From Prevotellaceae bacterium (lineage in GTDB: Bacteria; Bacteroidota; Bacteroidia; Bacteroidales; Bacteroidaceae): a stretch of 34,158 nucleotides of DNA. The stretch lies in assembly GCA_031262995.1 (NCBI GenBank), contig JAISGR010000182.1, positions 1 to 34,158 of the forward strand, read 5' to 3'. The notes under the pieces were generated by a model, which ran no database searches, was not told the DNA's origin, and saw only the letters and a program-made list of their open reading frames with translations. Positions 1 through 7,443 of the stretch are shown here, one piece after another; the first letter of the stretch is position 1, and every line of letters begins with the position of its first letter. The position numbers and the translations under genes are program-made.

Positions 1-75
1 ACCGTTGCGGGCGAGGATGTAGCCGCACGACAATCCGCCCAGACCGCTACCGATGATGACACAACGCTTACTCAT
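1..75 (-). CDS. FAD/NAD(P)-dependent oxidoreductase, N-terminal fragment (phytoene-desaturase-like), cut by window edge
   Basis: This frame is not in the ORF track. Reading leftward from an ATG at 75 gives exactly 25 codons to the window edge, beginning MSKRCVIIGSGLGGLSCGY. GxGxxG followed by G-L-S-C-G is the dinucleotide-binding beta-alpha-beta fold of FAD amine-oxidase/phytoene-desaturase-type flavoproteins. The ATG overlaps the stop codon of the preceding MMPL/acyltransferase gene (ATGAGTAA, 8 bp shared), so it is the next cistron of the same operon. Flavoproteins of this type are found in aryl-polyene and flexirubin clusters, where a redox role on the polyene or its head group is usual; that role is inference here. 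Only the cofactor fold can be seen. Confidence 0.75.
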   Translation of the reverse strand, partial: MSKRCVIIGSGLGGLSCGYILARNG

Positions 76-3000
76 GGGGCATCGGAGATTGAAGGTTGAC
101 AATCGAGAACCGGAGAGCAGCCGTGCCGCCACCGCTCTCCTCCCCCGCCGCCGGAAGGTGGCAAAAGTGAAGGTTGCGGGGAATGTCCGAGGTGTTGGCA
201 GCCAGCAGGTGCAGCTCTTCGTCGGCTTCGCAGGCATACACCTCGATGTCGCGGTGCACCAGGGCAAAGAGCCAGGCAAGCTCGCCCTGCCCGCTGTGGT
301 CGATGCGAACGGCACGCACTTCGGCAGGATAGGGTCGGTCGATGTGCGCCTGCCATTCGCTCTGCCGCCGCAACGTACGCCGGCAACGGGCTTCCGTCGC
401 GCTGCCCTTGTACATGTACTTATAGCGGACGTAGGGCAGGAAGTAGGCAGCCGTCTCGAGCTTGTTGCGCAGCTCGTCGAAGTGCCGGATGTAGAAACGG
501 CGGAAAGCCGCCGTGCGCTCCTTGACGGTGGTACCCATCGCTGGGTCGTCTGCCGGTACGCGCCGGCACACCTCCACGTGGATGGCTCCCTCGCGCAGCA
601 TGAAGTCTTTCTTGGGCAGCACGTGTCCGGCGCCGTGAATGAAGACGGGCAACACATCCAATCCCAGCCTCTCTGCCAGGTAGAACGCGCCCTGATGGAA
701 CCGCAGGATGGAGCAGTCGGGCGAGCGGGTGCCTTCGGGGAAGAGGGCAACCGAATAGCCGCGTGCCGTCAGCGCCTGTAGCTTGCCGAGGTTCTGCTCG
801 ATGCCGTCGGTGATGGGGTGAAACTCGGCATAACGGATGATGAAGCCGTAGAACGGGTTCTTCCACACCCAGTCGTTGGTGAGCAGCACCAATCGCGGGG
901 TGAGCATCATCAGGCACATCAGGTCGAAGTGCGACTGGTGGTTGCAGATGAGCACGGCGGGACGGTCGAACCGCTCCCCTACCCGATTGTCGAGGCTGAA
1001 CCGCACGCCGGGGATGTGGCGCATGGTAAACGCCGAGATGGCTTGCAGCCAGCGGTGGAAACGCAGCCGCTTCCGCTCCGTGTCGCGCCCCACACGGGTG
1101 TAGAAAAGCATCACTAACCGCATCAGCGCACTCCCGATGAGGAAGTAGGTGATGGAGAAGAGCGAATAGCCGATGCGCTTGAGCGTGAGCGGTACCTGCC
1201 GCACCTCGCCGTGCAAGGTGGTGATCCGGCGGAAGAGAAGCGGCGGCAGGTAGTATGCCATCAGTACCACCGTGAACATGCCGATGACGGTGACCTCTGC
1301 CAGCGAGCGCAGCGCCGGATGGCGGGCAATGATGAGCGTGCCGATGCCGATAAACATAATCAGCGCCGACAACGCCACGCTGTTCTTGTAGGAGGCAAGC
1401 AGTTTGCGGCGATAGGTGTACTCGTACATCAACCCTTCGGTCATGAAGATGGTGTAGTCGTCGCCCTGTCCGAAGATGAAGGTGGCAAGGATGATGTTCA
1501 CGATGTTGAACCGGATGCCTGCCAGCTCCATGATACCCAATATCCACACCCAGCTCACTGCCAGCGGCAGGAAGGAGATCAGGCTCAGCTCCAACCTGCC
1601 GAACGAGCACCAGAGGAAGAAGAAGACGATGGCTCCGCAGGCATAGCCGATGTAGTTGAAGTTGTCGGAGAGCACCCGTACCAGCTGGTTGCCCATGTCG
1701 CTGCCGTCGAAGATGTAGTTGCGGGTGTCCGTTTCCTGCCGCAGGGTCTGCTTCACGTCGGCTTCGATGCCGGTGGGCACGTGGAGGAGGTTGGCGATGT
1801 AGGTATGGCTGTCGTCGGTGCTGATGTAGCTCCCCACGTTGCGCACTATCGGCTCGAAGTAAGCTACCGGTTGCGGGGTATAGGTACGGGTGAGCAGCTC
1901 GCGGAAGGCGTCGAAGGCATCGGGGGCAAACCCCTGCCGGATGCCCGCTTGCGGCAATGTGTGCAGCAGCGCTTCCCGGTGCTTCCCGACGAATGCCTGC
2001 CAGCGGGCTATCAGTGCTGCCTGCCGTGCCTGCGAGGGAAGGAAGGAGCCGATGCCGCTCACGTCGGCAATCGAATCGTTGGTTGGCAGGAGGCGTTGCA
2101 GGGCTTCGTTGGCTTGCAGCGCCTCCTCCATGTCGGCGCCCTGCGCCACGGCAAAGAGCGTGGTGCGGTCGGTCTGTTGCAGGCTGCCGGTCAGGAACGA
2201 CAGGTCTGCCTGCTGCTGCGGGGTCATGTAGTTGATATGCCGGATGTCGGCATCGAACGAGGTGTGCAGGCTGAACCATCCCAGCACCAGCGTAACCACA
2301 ACCAGCGGAATGAAAAGCCACCGCTTGCGCTCCAGCGGGAAGGAGGCAAACCGGCCGAAGGTGAGCTTCTCTTCGGCACGGGCAACGTGCTTGCGGCTCC
2401 GGGCAAAGAGCGGCAGGAAGACCAGCACGAAGAGGATGGTGCCTATCAGTATGAGCGAGGCAAACACACCCAGGTCGCGCATGGCAGGCGTGTCCAACCC
2501 CACGAGGCAGAGAAAGGCGCTCACGGTGGTGATGTTGCCTATCAGCAACGGCGGAACCATCTCCTTGAGTGCCTGCCGTTTGTCGCCTGCGTGCTTCAGG
2601 TGGTCGAGGTAGTGCAGCGGATAGTTCACCGCAATGCCTATCATCACCGAGCCGATGCCCAGCACGATGATGGAGACAGCGTCGCTGTAGAGCGCCATGC
2701 CACCCAGTGCGAAGCAGGCGCCGAACAGGATGGAGCAGCCTATCCAGAGCAGGTCGCTCAGCCGGCGGAACGCCAGCAACAGCAGCGCCAGTATCAGCAC
2801 CACCGCCAGCGACACAGCCAGGGTGCTGTCGGTCTTGATTTGACGGGCATTGGTGACGGCTATCAGCGGAGCGCCCACGGCAGAGATCTGCACGGAGGGG
2901 TGGCGGCGTTCGGTCTCCCGCATGACGCCGGCAAGCAGGTCTGCCAACGCTCCGTTCCGCTTTGATTCGCTGATGCCGTAGGGGGAGGTGAAGAAGAGCA

Positions 3001-3649
3001 GTCCGCGGTGCCCGTCGGCAGTCAGGATGTAACCGTCGGAGACCGAATAGCTGCTGCCCGGTTGCAGCCGTTGCAGCCGTTGGCGTACCGGAGCGAAGAG
3101 TTGCAGCGGGTCATGGCGGATGCTTTGGGTGAGGATGCCGCCGGTGGGGAGCACGAGCAGCTCTTTGTTGCTTGCCAGGCGGCGGGAGAGATAATCGGGT
3201 GTTGCCAGCAGCGAATCCATCCGTGCATAGTCGGCATCGGTCAGGAAAAAGGGGTAGTTCCGCTCGATAAAGTCCATCATCTCGAGGATGGCGCCTTCGT
3301 CTATCCGCACCTGCATGTCGGTTACGGTATGCAGGCTGTCTGTCGCTGCCCACAGGGCGCCGAAGGTGTCCATGGCATCCTTCAGTCTGTCGGTCTCACG
3401 GGTGTTGCCTGTATCCCGGGCGGTGTCGGTGAAGAGCACGGTGATGCGCTTCTGTCCGCCGATGTGCTCGTAGAGCGAGGTGTAGGTGGCATGTTTCCCG
3501 TCGCGGGGGAGGAACTCGGCAATGTCTTCCTGATAGCTCAAGTGCGAGAGCGCCAGCAGGCAGCATCCCATGCAGCCCAGCAACAGCAGGGCGGCAAGCC
3601 ATCGGCGTCGCACCAGCCGGTCGTACAGGGAGAGGAAGAGCCGTGTCAT
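68..3649 (-). CDS. MMPL/RND-type exporter fused to PlsC-like acyltransferase, with degenerate methyltransferase-like C-terminus
   Basis: The protein is 1193 aa if it starts at the ATG at 3649, which overlaps the upstream glycosyltransferase stop by 4 bp (ATGA). The track's start at 3889 would add 80 Arg/Pro-rich residues read from inside that gene, so I reject it. Residues 1 to about 860 look like an MMPL/RND permease: a first membrane helix at about 18-38, a soluble loop, a block of helices, a second loop, and a second block containing GDDYTIF. From about 880 a PlsC-type acyltransferase follows, with H904-x4-D909 (NHQSHFD) and FPEGTR at 970-975. The last 120 or so residues contain IDHSGQGELAWLFAL, which resembles a worn SAM-methyltransferase motif I. 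MMPL exporters and acyltransferases both occur in aryl-polyene clusters and are thought to build and move the lipid-linked pigment; a fusion would couple acylation to export. The substrate is not shown by the sequence. Confidence 0.88.
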   Translation of the reverse strand: MTRLFLSLYDRLVRRRWLAALLLLGCMGCCLLALSHLSYQEDIAEFLPRDGKHATYTSLYEHIGGQKRITVLFTDTARDTGNTRETDRLKDAMDTFGALWAATDSLHTVTDMQVRIDEGAILEMMDFIERNYPFFLTDADYARMDSLLATPDYLSRRLASNKELLVLPTGGILTQSIRHDPLQLFAPVRQRLQRLQPGSSYSVSDGYILTADGHRGLLFFTSPYGISESKRNGALADLLAGVMRETERRHPSVQISAVGAPLIAVTNARQIKTDSTLAVSLAVVLILALLLLAFRRLSDLLWIGCSILFGACFALGGMALYSDAVSIIVLGIGSVMIGIAVNYPLHYLDHLKHAGDKRQALKEMVPPLLIGNITTVSAFLCLVGLDTPAMRDLGVFASLILIGTILFVLVFLPLFARSRKHVARAEEKLTFGRFASFPLERKRWLFIPLVVVTLVLGWFSLHTSFDADIRHINYMTPQQQADLSFLTGSLQQTDRTTLFAVAQGADMEEALQANEALQRLLPTNDSIADVSGIGSFLPSQARQAALIARWQAFVGKHREALLHTLPQAGIRQGFAPDAFDAFRELLTRTYTPQPVAYFEPIVRNVGSYISTDDSHTYIANLLHVPTGIEADVKQTLRQETDTRNYIFDGSDMGNQLVRVLSDNFNYIGYACGAIVFFFLWCSFGRLELSLISFLPLAVSWVWILGIMELAGIRFNIVNIILATFIFGQGDDYTIFMTEGLMYEYTYRRKLLASYKNSVALSALIMFIGIGTLIIARHPALRSLAEVTVIGMFTVVLMAYYLPPLLFRRITTLHGEVRQVPLTLKRIGYSLFSITYFLIGSALMRLVMLFYTRVGRDTERKRLRFHRWLQAISAFTMRHIPGVRFSLDNRVGERFDRPAVLICNHQSHFDLMCLMMLTPRLVLLTNDWVWKNPFYGFIIRYAEFHPITDGIEQNLGKLQALTARGYSVALFPEGTRSPDCSILRFHQGAFYLAERLGLDVLPVFIHGAGHVLPKKDFMLREGAIHVEVCRRVPADDPAMGTTVKERTAAFRRFYIRHFDELRNKLETAAYFLPYVRYKYMYKGSATEARCRRTLRRQSEWQAHIDRPYPAEVRAVRIDHSGQGELAWLFALVHRDIEVYACEADEELHLLAANTSDIPRNLHFCHLPAAGEESGGGTAALRFSIVNLQSPMPHE

Positions 3650-4458
3650 GCCTTTCGTTGTTTGAAGTGACGGACGAGACGCATCGGGAAGCCGTAGACC
3701 ACGGCGCCTGCGCACAACAGGGTGTTGAGCAGGCTGATGCGGGCAAAGTCGGCAACGGGGCGGAAATGCGACACACGCTCCCCGCGCGGCGGATAGTAGA
3801 CGCGGACGGGGACGGACTGCAGCCGGATGCCGCGCCAGGCGGATTGCACCAGCAGCAGCAGTTCGGCTTCGTAGCGGGCAGGGAGCCATATCTTCGACGC
3901 TCCGGAGAACATACGTGCCAAGGGATAGAGCCGGTAGCCGGTCTGCGTGTCGGGCAGGCGCTGCCCCGTTTGCAGGTAGAACCAGAAATTGGAAAAGCGG
4001 TTGGCAAAGGTATTCTTGCCGGGCATGTTGGCTTGTTGCAGGTTGCGGCTGCCCACAATCAAGGCATCCGGATGCGCCTCCAGCGCAGCTGCGAAGAGCG
4101 GCAGGTCTTCGGGGAAGTGTTGTCCGTCGGCATCAATGGTGAGGGCATAGTTGAACTCAAATTGGTGCAGTCCGCGGAAGGCGGTCTGCAGGGACTTCCC
4201 TTTGCCGAGGTTGCGTTCGTGGTGGTTCAGGCAGACCGATTCCCTTTGCTCGAGCAGCGACCAGGTGCCGTCGGTGCTGCCGTCGTCGACCACCCAGATG
4301 TTGTCGGTGTAGATGCCGATGCGGTCGAGCAGGTCGAAGAGCGTGTGCTTGTTGTTATAGGTGGGGACAACCACGCACACGTCGTGTTTCCGGAAGACGG
4401 TCGACACCACTTCGGGGGTATATTTCTTTTGGATGGCTTCAATATCAGAGGGTGTCAT
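3646..4458 (-). CDS. Family-2 glycosyltransferase
   Basis: A GT-A fold transferase of 270 aa. Near the N-terminus are the nucleotide-sugar binding strand VVVPTYNN and VVDDGSTDG; the metal-binding DxD lies in DADGQH (about residues 109-114); and GSRN and TQTGYRLYP follow, as in dolichyl-phosphate-mannose-synthase-like enzymes. A hydrophobic stretch near the C-terminus (LLNTLLCAGAVVYGF) suggests membrane association. I place the start at ATG 4458 (MTPSDIEAI), overlapping the upstream dehydratase by 14 bp. The track start at 4506 lies deeper inside that gene. The gene overlaps the next one by 4 bp. In the cluster it could glycosylate the polyene carrier lipid or make a polyprenyl-phosphate sugar; this is inferred from position only. 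Confidence 0.88.
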   Translation of the reverse strand: MTPSDIEAIQKKYTPEVVSTVFRKHDVCVVVPTYNNKHTLFDLLDRIGIYTDNIWVVDDGSTDGTWSLLEQRESVCLNHHERNLGKGKSLQTAFRGLHQFEFNYALTIDADGQHFPEDLPLFAAALEAHPDALIVGSRNLQQANMPGKNTFANRFSNFWFYLQTGQRLPDTQTGYRLYPLARMFSGASKIWLPARYEAELLLLVQSAWRGIRLQSVPVRVYYPPRGERVSHFRPVADFARISLLNTLLCAGAVVYGFPMRLVRHFKQRKA

Positions 4459-4822
4459 AGCTGTATTGCATGGATAGTTTGGCATACGTTTGTCCGGCAT
4501 CGCCAATGGTCAGCTGCGCCCGGCACTCCTGTTCGGTGACCGACAGCTTGCCGAAGCTGAAGCTGACAACCGCGTCGGCAACCGGCGTGAGGGTGCTGAG
4601 GAACTTCACGTTCGAGAGGCAGGAGAGGTAGAGCGGGCGGTTGAGGTGGTGCGACAGTAGCTCTTCCGTCATCTGTATCAGGCAGACGCCCGGGGTGATG
4701 GGATTGCCGGGAAAGTGCACCTTATATATAAGGTGTGCGGGATTGAACGAAACGCGGTACGTCAAACCGCCGTCCGTCTCTTCCTTGTCTATGATGTCAA
4801 ACAAATCGTTTAATAGTTGCAT
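4445..4822 (-). CDS. FabA/FabZ-like hotdog 3-hydroxyacyl-ACP dehydratase
   Basis: A single hotdog domain of 125 aa carrying the family signature HFPGNPITPGV, with the catalytic histidine at position 36. In FabZ the second catalytic residue is a glutamate in the helix after PGV (as in IEAMAQ). Here that place reads CLIQMTEEL, so the aligned residue is Gln50, though a Glu lies three residues further on. It would remove water from 3-hydroxyacyl-ACP during polyene chain extension. A second, differently built hotdog protein is encoded at 11166-11648, so the pair may form a heterodimeric dehydratase as reported for aryl-polyene systems. It is separated from the upstream cistron by a 22-bp hairpin repeat array. 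Confidence 0.85.
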   Translation of the reverse strand: MQLLNDLFDIIDKEETDGGLTYRVSFNPAHLIYKVHFPGNPITPGVCLIQMTEELLSHHLNRPLYLSCLSNVKFLSTLTPVADAVVSFSFGKLSVTEQECRAQLTIGDAGQTYAKLSMQYSYDTL

Positions 4823-4862
4823 ATCATTCTTTCTTTATCTGTTCCAATACTCGGGCTACCTT

Positions 4863-4973
4863 AGTCGGACGCTCCGACTACCCTGGTCGGACACTCCGAC
4901 TACCCTGGTCGGACGCTCCGACTACCCCTGGTCGGACACTCCGACTACCCTGGTCGGGCGCTCCGACTATTTT
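4863..4973. repeat. Five-unit tandem array of 22-bp hairpin-forming repeats
   Basis: Five head-to-tail copies lie at 4863-4884, 4885-4906, 4907-4929, 4930-4951 and 4952-4973. Each has a self-complementary core such as GTCGGACGCTCCGAC (6-bp arms, 3-nt loop). Loop bases alternate CGC, CAC, CGC, CAC, CGC, which points to growth in 44-bp steps. The array fills the gap between the secreted-protein gene, whose TAG stop (4967-4969) lies inside the last copy, and the dehydratase start at 4822. Five successive RNA hairpins inside a polycistronic message could affect stability or read-through; the sequence does not say which. Confidence 0.9.
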
Positions 4974-5425
4974 AGTTGCCTGAGCGGGGTAAAGGTGTAC
5001 TCCATCCGATGCCTCTTGTTCGTCAACACAAGGGTGCTGTCGGCGCTGCCCGAAAGGCTTTTCCGACTGCTTGCCTTCCGACGGGCGGACAGGAGGTAGC
5101 GCAAGTCGCTCCGCACCACCCGCCTGATGTACCACTTATCGAGGAAGAACGCCACGTTGCGGAGCTTCACCTGTTGCCGGCGCGCCGTGAAGATGAAGTC
5201 GAAAGCCTTGATGCCGAACTCGTTCACCACGCTTCCCACGATGCTGTCGTTCGTGCTTCGGAGCAGGCAGATGCCCGTCAGCGAGGCTTTGGGGGTGCTG
5301 ATGACGAGGTTGTAGCGCGCCCGTCCCGCCTCGTCGAAGCGCAGCCGCGGCGAGGAGAGGTGCTGTGCGCACAGGGGCATCACGGCAACCGTCAGCAGGC
5401 TAATCCACAGTAAACAGCGTTTCAT
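4967..5425 (-). CDS. Secreted protein of unknown function in the polyene operon
   Basis: The protein has 152 aa. It begins with a clear signal peptide (MKRCLLWISLLTVAVMPLCAQ, no lipobox cysteine after it), so the mature protein should be periplasmic or surface-exposed. The rest contains short beta-rich segments (ARYNLVIST, SLTGICLL, GSVVNEFGIKAFDF) and a basic stretch near the C-terminus (SARRKASSRKS). I do not recognise the family. Small exported proteins such as DUF3261-type lipoproteins accompany LolA-like carriers in Gram-negative aryl-polyene clusters, so it may play that part, but this is context only. Its start overlaps the end of the LolA-like gene by 26 bp, and its TAG stop falls within the hairpin repeat array. 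Confidence 0.75.
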   Translation of the reverse strand: MKRCLLWISLLTVAVMPLCAQHLSSPRLRFDEAGRARYNLVISTPKASLTGICLLRSTNDSIVGSVVNEFGIKAFDFIFTARRQQVKLRNVAFFLDKWYIRRVVRSDLRYLLSARRKASSRKSLSGSADSTLVLTNKRHRMEYTFTPLRQLK

Positions 5426-6053
5426 CGACCGGTTGATTGGGTTGCGGGTTCCGGAGTTCTATCAGCGTGGTGTCGCCGCCTGTCTCCTGCATCTCCACGC
5501 GAGACACGGTGGAGAGGCGTTCGTTGAAGTAGAGCCGGATGCTGCGAAACAGCTGCTTCATGTCGCGCTTGCGGGGCGTGAGCTGTGCCACCCACTCCTC
5601 GCCGTCGACGTACATCTGCACGCCGAAGTCCGAGGTGTCGACCAGCCATTGCCCGGTCACGCTGTGCATCATGATCTTCGTAATCTCCTGAAAGAGGCGG
5701 CTCTGGCGGGTATCGATCACATCGCGCTTCCCCTCCTTCTGTATCAGCACGTCGGTGCCGTTCAGGACAAAGACGTAGGTATAGGGCGACAGGTACTCCC
5801 AGCGCAGGCGGTTCGGCTGACTGAAATACATCTTGCCGGTGGAGACCAGCTGGTCGTTCAGGATGCTCAACCGCTTGGTCTGCACAAAGTCGCATTGCAA
5901 GGTGCGGATGGATGCCGACACCTCCGCAATCCGGGCGATCATCGCCTCTTGCCGCGCCCGGTCGACCGGCTGCCTCTCCGCCGGCTTCGGACGTTGCGCG
6001 GAAGCGCCCGTCAGGGCGGCAGTCAGCAGCAGGCATGTCATGATTCTCTTCAT
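5400..6053 (-). CDS. LolA-like outer-membrane lipoprotein carrier
   Basis: A 217-aa periplasmic protein starting at ATG 6053 (MKRIMTCLLLTAALTGASAQ, signal peptide). The track's upstream 120 residues are an out-of-frame reading of the neighbouring membrane gene. The mature part matches the LolA/LolB half-barrel pattern: an early LQCDFVQTKRLSILNDQLVSTGKMYF segment, here split as LQCDFVQTK and STGKMYFSQPNRLRWEY, then YVFVLNGTDVLIQ, and a late hydrophobic-strand series ending in LRNPQPN. LolA-like proteins carry lipid-modified or amphipathic cargo across the periplasm. A copy inside an aryl-polyene-type operon fits delivery of the pigment lipid to the outer membrane alongside the MMPL exporter. 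Cargo identity is inferred. Confidence 0.87.
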   Translation of the reverse strand: MKRIMTCLLLTAALTGASAQRPKPAERQPVDRARQEAMIARIAEVSASIRTLQCDFVQTKRLSILNDQLVSTGKMYFSQPNRLRWEYLSPYTYVFVLNGTDVLIQKEGKRDVIDTRQSRLFQEITKIMMHSVTGQWLVDTSDFGVQMYVDGEEWVAQLTPRKRDMKQLFRSIRLYFNERLSTVSRVEMQETGGDTTLIELRNPQPNQPVDETLFTVD

Positions 6054-6061
6054 AAACTTTC

Positions 6062-6415
6062 TTATTTTACGATTAACGTGCAGCCCACCATGATGAGAAA
6101 CACACCCGTCCAGCGTGTCAGCGACACCTGCTCGTGGAAGAACAGGATGGCGGCGAACATGCCGAAGACGTAGCTCAGGCTGATCATGGGGTATGCCATG
6201 CTGAAAGGGAAATGCTTCAGGATGTACATCCACAGCACCGTAGCCGCTCCGTAGCAGATGCCGCAAGCCAGGAACCACCAGTTGGTGAGCAGCGCGGTGA
6301 AGAACGACCATTCCCAACGGAACGCGCCCATCTTCTCCAGCGCAAACTTCAACAGCACCTGTCCTCCCGACAAGAGGATGCACTGGATGATGGAGTAAGG
6401 GATTATTCGCCACAT
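6062..6415 (-). CDS. Small four-helix EamA/SMR-like membrane transporter
   Basis: A 117-aa membrane protein starting at ATG 6415 (MWRIIPYSIIQC), overlapping the upstream gene by 13 bp. Four hydrophobic segments are evident: IIPYSIIQCILLSGGQVLL, FFTALLTNWWFLACGICYG, FSMAYPMISLSYVFGMFAA and WTGVFLIMVGCTLIV. Size and layout match small multidrug-resistance and ArnE/ArnF-like proteins, which work as dimers to export or flip lipids or amphiphiles. The operon context, between a LolA-like carrier and polyketide enzymes, suggests flipping an intermediate, but the sequence fixes only the fold. Confidence 0.82.
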   Translation of the reverse strand: MWRIIPYSIIQCILLSGGQVLLKFALEKMGAFRWEWSFFTALLTNWWFLACGICYGAATVLWMYILKHFPFSMAYPMISLSYVFGMFAAILFFHEQVSLTRWTGVFLIMVGCTLIVK

Positions 6416-7443
6416 ATCGCTTTGAGTAAAACCAATGAGTAATTCTTTCCTTCGAACTGATGGAAGCAAAGTATCGTGCGCAGCTTCCCGGTGGCGGGAT
6501 TCAGCGCATCGGGCGCCACCGCTCCCCGTTGCAGGTAGTGGGCAGCGGCATAGATGCCCATGCCCGATGCCGTGTAGCACTCACCGAAGAGGTGCTTGTA
6601 ATGCAGCCGGGGCGTATCGGGCAGCAACCGGTCGAGGGCGACGCGGTAGGGTTCGTCGTTCGCCGGATTGCCGTTGTCGCCCGTCATCACCGCATCAATC
6701 GCGGCAGGCGGGACGGCAGCTTCGTCCAACAATGTGTCGAGCGCCGTCTGCAACTGAGCCGGCGACGGCTTGTAGAGCATCCGGATGCCTGCCAGCTCGC
6801 ACAGGGCGGCGGGCGATTCGGTTGTGAGCAACATGGCAACGGAGACCTCGCCTGCCACCGTCATGCCCGGCACGCCGACATACCCGATGCGTTGCAGCAG
6901 CGTGAAGTACGAAGGGGTCAGCTCGTCGTGTCCGCCGACCAGCGCATGGCGGATGCGACCGGCACGCAACAGCATCCGGGCATCCAGCAGCGCACAGTCG
7001 AACGAGATGCCCTTGTGCGAGTAGGTCATGTTGTAGCCGTGTGTCCCGGTGTGGATGGCAATGAGCGAGCTGATGGTGTTGTGGGTGGACTGCATGAAAC
7101 AGGTGGGTTTGAGCAACTCCTCGCCCTCCTCGCACAGGATGTGCAGAAACTGCTCCGTGCTCTCGATACACCCCAGTCCGGTGCCGGTGATGATGGCATC
7201 GGGCTGTGCAATGCCTGCCGTGCGCAGGGTGTGCAGCGAGACGGTCAGGGCACGTTTCAGCAGTTTGCCCATGCGGCGTGCCTCGAGCGGCGTGAGAAAC
7301 GCCTTGAAATCGGGATCGATCGAGCGGGCATAGGGCACATCATAACCCGCCGGGGTATCCATCCATGTCTCGCACAGCGGTTGCTGAAGCGAGATTTGCG
7401 TGGCTGCCTGTATGTATATCTTCTTCGTCATCGGGAGATTCAT
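6403..7443 (-). CDS. Ketosynthase-like chain-length factor lacking catalytic Cys and His
   Basis: A thiolase-fold protein of 346 aa. Where ketosynthases have STACSS this one has STHNTISS, so the nucleophilic cysteine is replaced by Asn. Where they have KSFTGHTxxASG it has KHLFGECYTASG, replacing the histidine with Glu. These losses, with overall ketosynthase architecture kept, are the mark of chain-length-factor partners that pair with an active ketosynthase and shape the acyl tunnel. The gene overlaps the upstream active ketosynthase by ATGA (7440-7443), a common arrangement for translationally coupled heterodimers. It probably sets polyene length. Start choice (MNLPMTKK versus MTKK four codons on) is uncertain; I chose the one giving the 4-bp overlap. 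Confidence 0.85.
   Translation of the reverse strand: MNLPMTKKIYIQAATQISLQQPLCETWMDTPAGYDVPYARSIDPDFKAFLTPLEARRMGKLLKRALTVSLHTLRTAGIAQPDAIITGTGLGCIESTEQFLHILCEEGEELLKPTCFMQSTHNTISSLIAIHTGTHGYNMTYSHKGISFDCALLDARMLLRAGRIRHALVGGHDELTPSYFTLLQRIGYVGVPGMTVAGEVSVAMLLTTESPAALCELAGIRMLYKPSPAQLQTALDTLLDEAAVPPAAIDAVMTGDNGNPANDEPYRVALDRLLPDTPRLHYKHLFGECYTASGMGIYAAAHYLQRGAVAPDALNPATGKLRTILCFHQFEGKNYSLVLLKAICGE

Noticed and set aside
420-2321. 633-aa minus-strand ORF
   Set aside because: Same strand but another frame inside the MMPL gene; composition is His/Arg/Pro-rich and lacks domains.
1211-2965. 584-aa plus-strand ORF
   Set aside because: It is antisense to the MMPL/acyltransferase gene; the reading is rich in His, Gln and Arg and has no recognisable motif.
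4863-4973. CRISPR array
   Set aside because: Units abut with no unique spacers and no cas genes are present; the same holds for the other three arrays.
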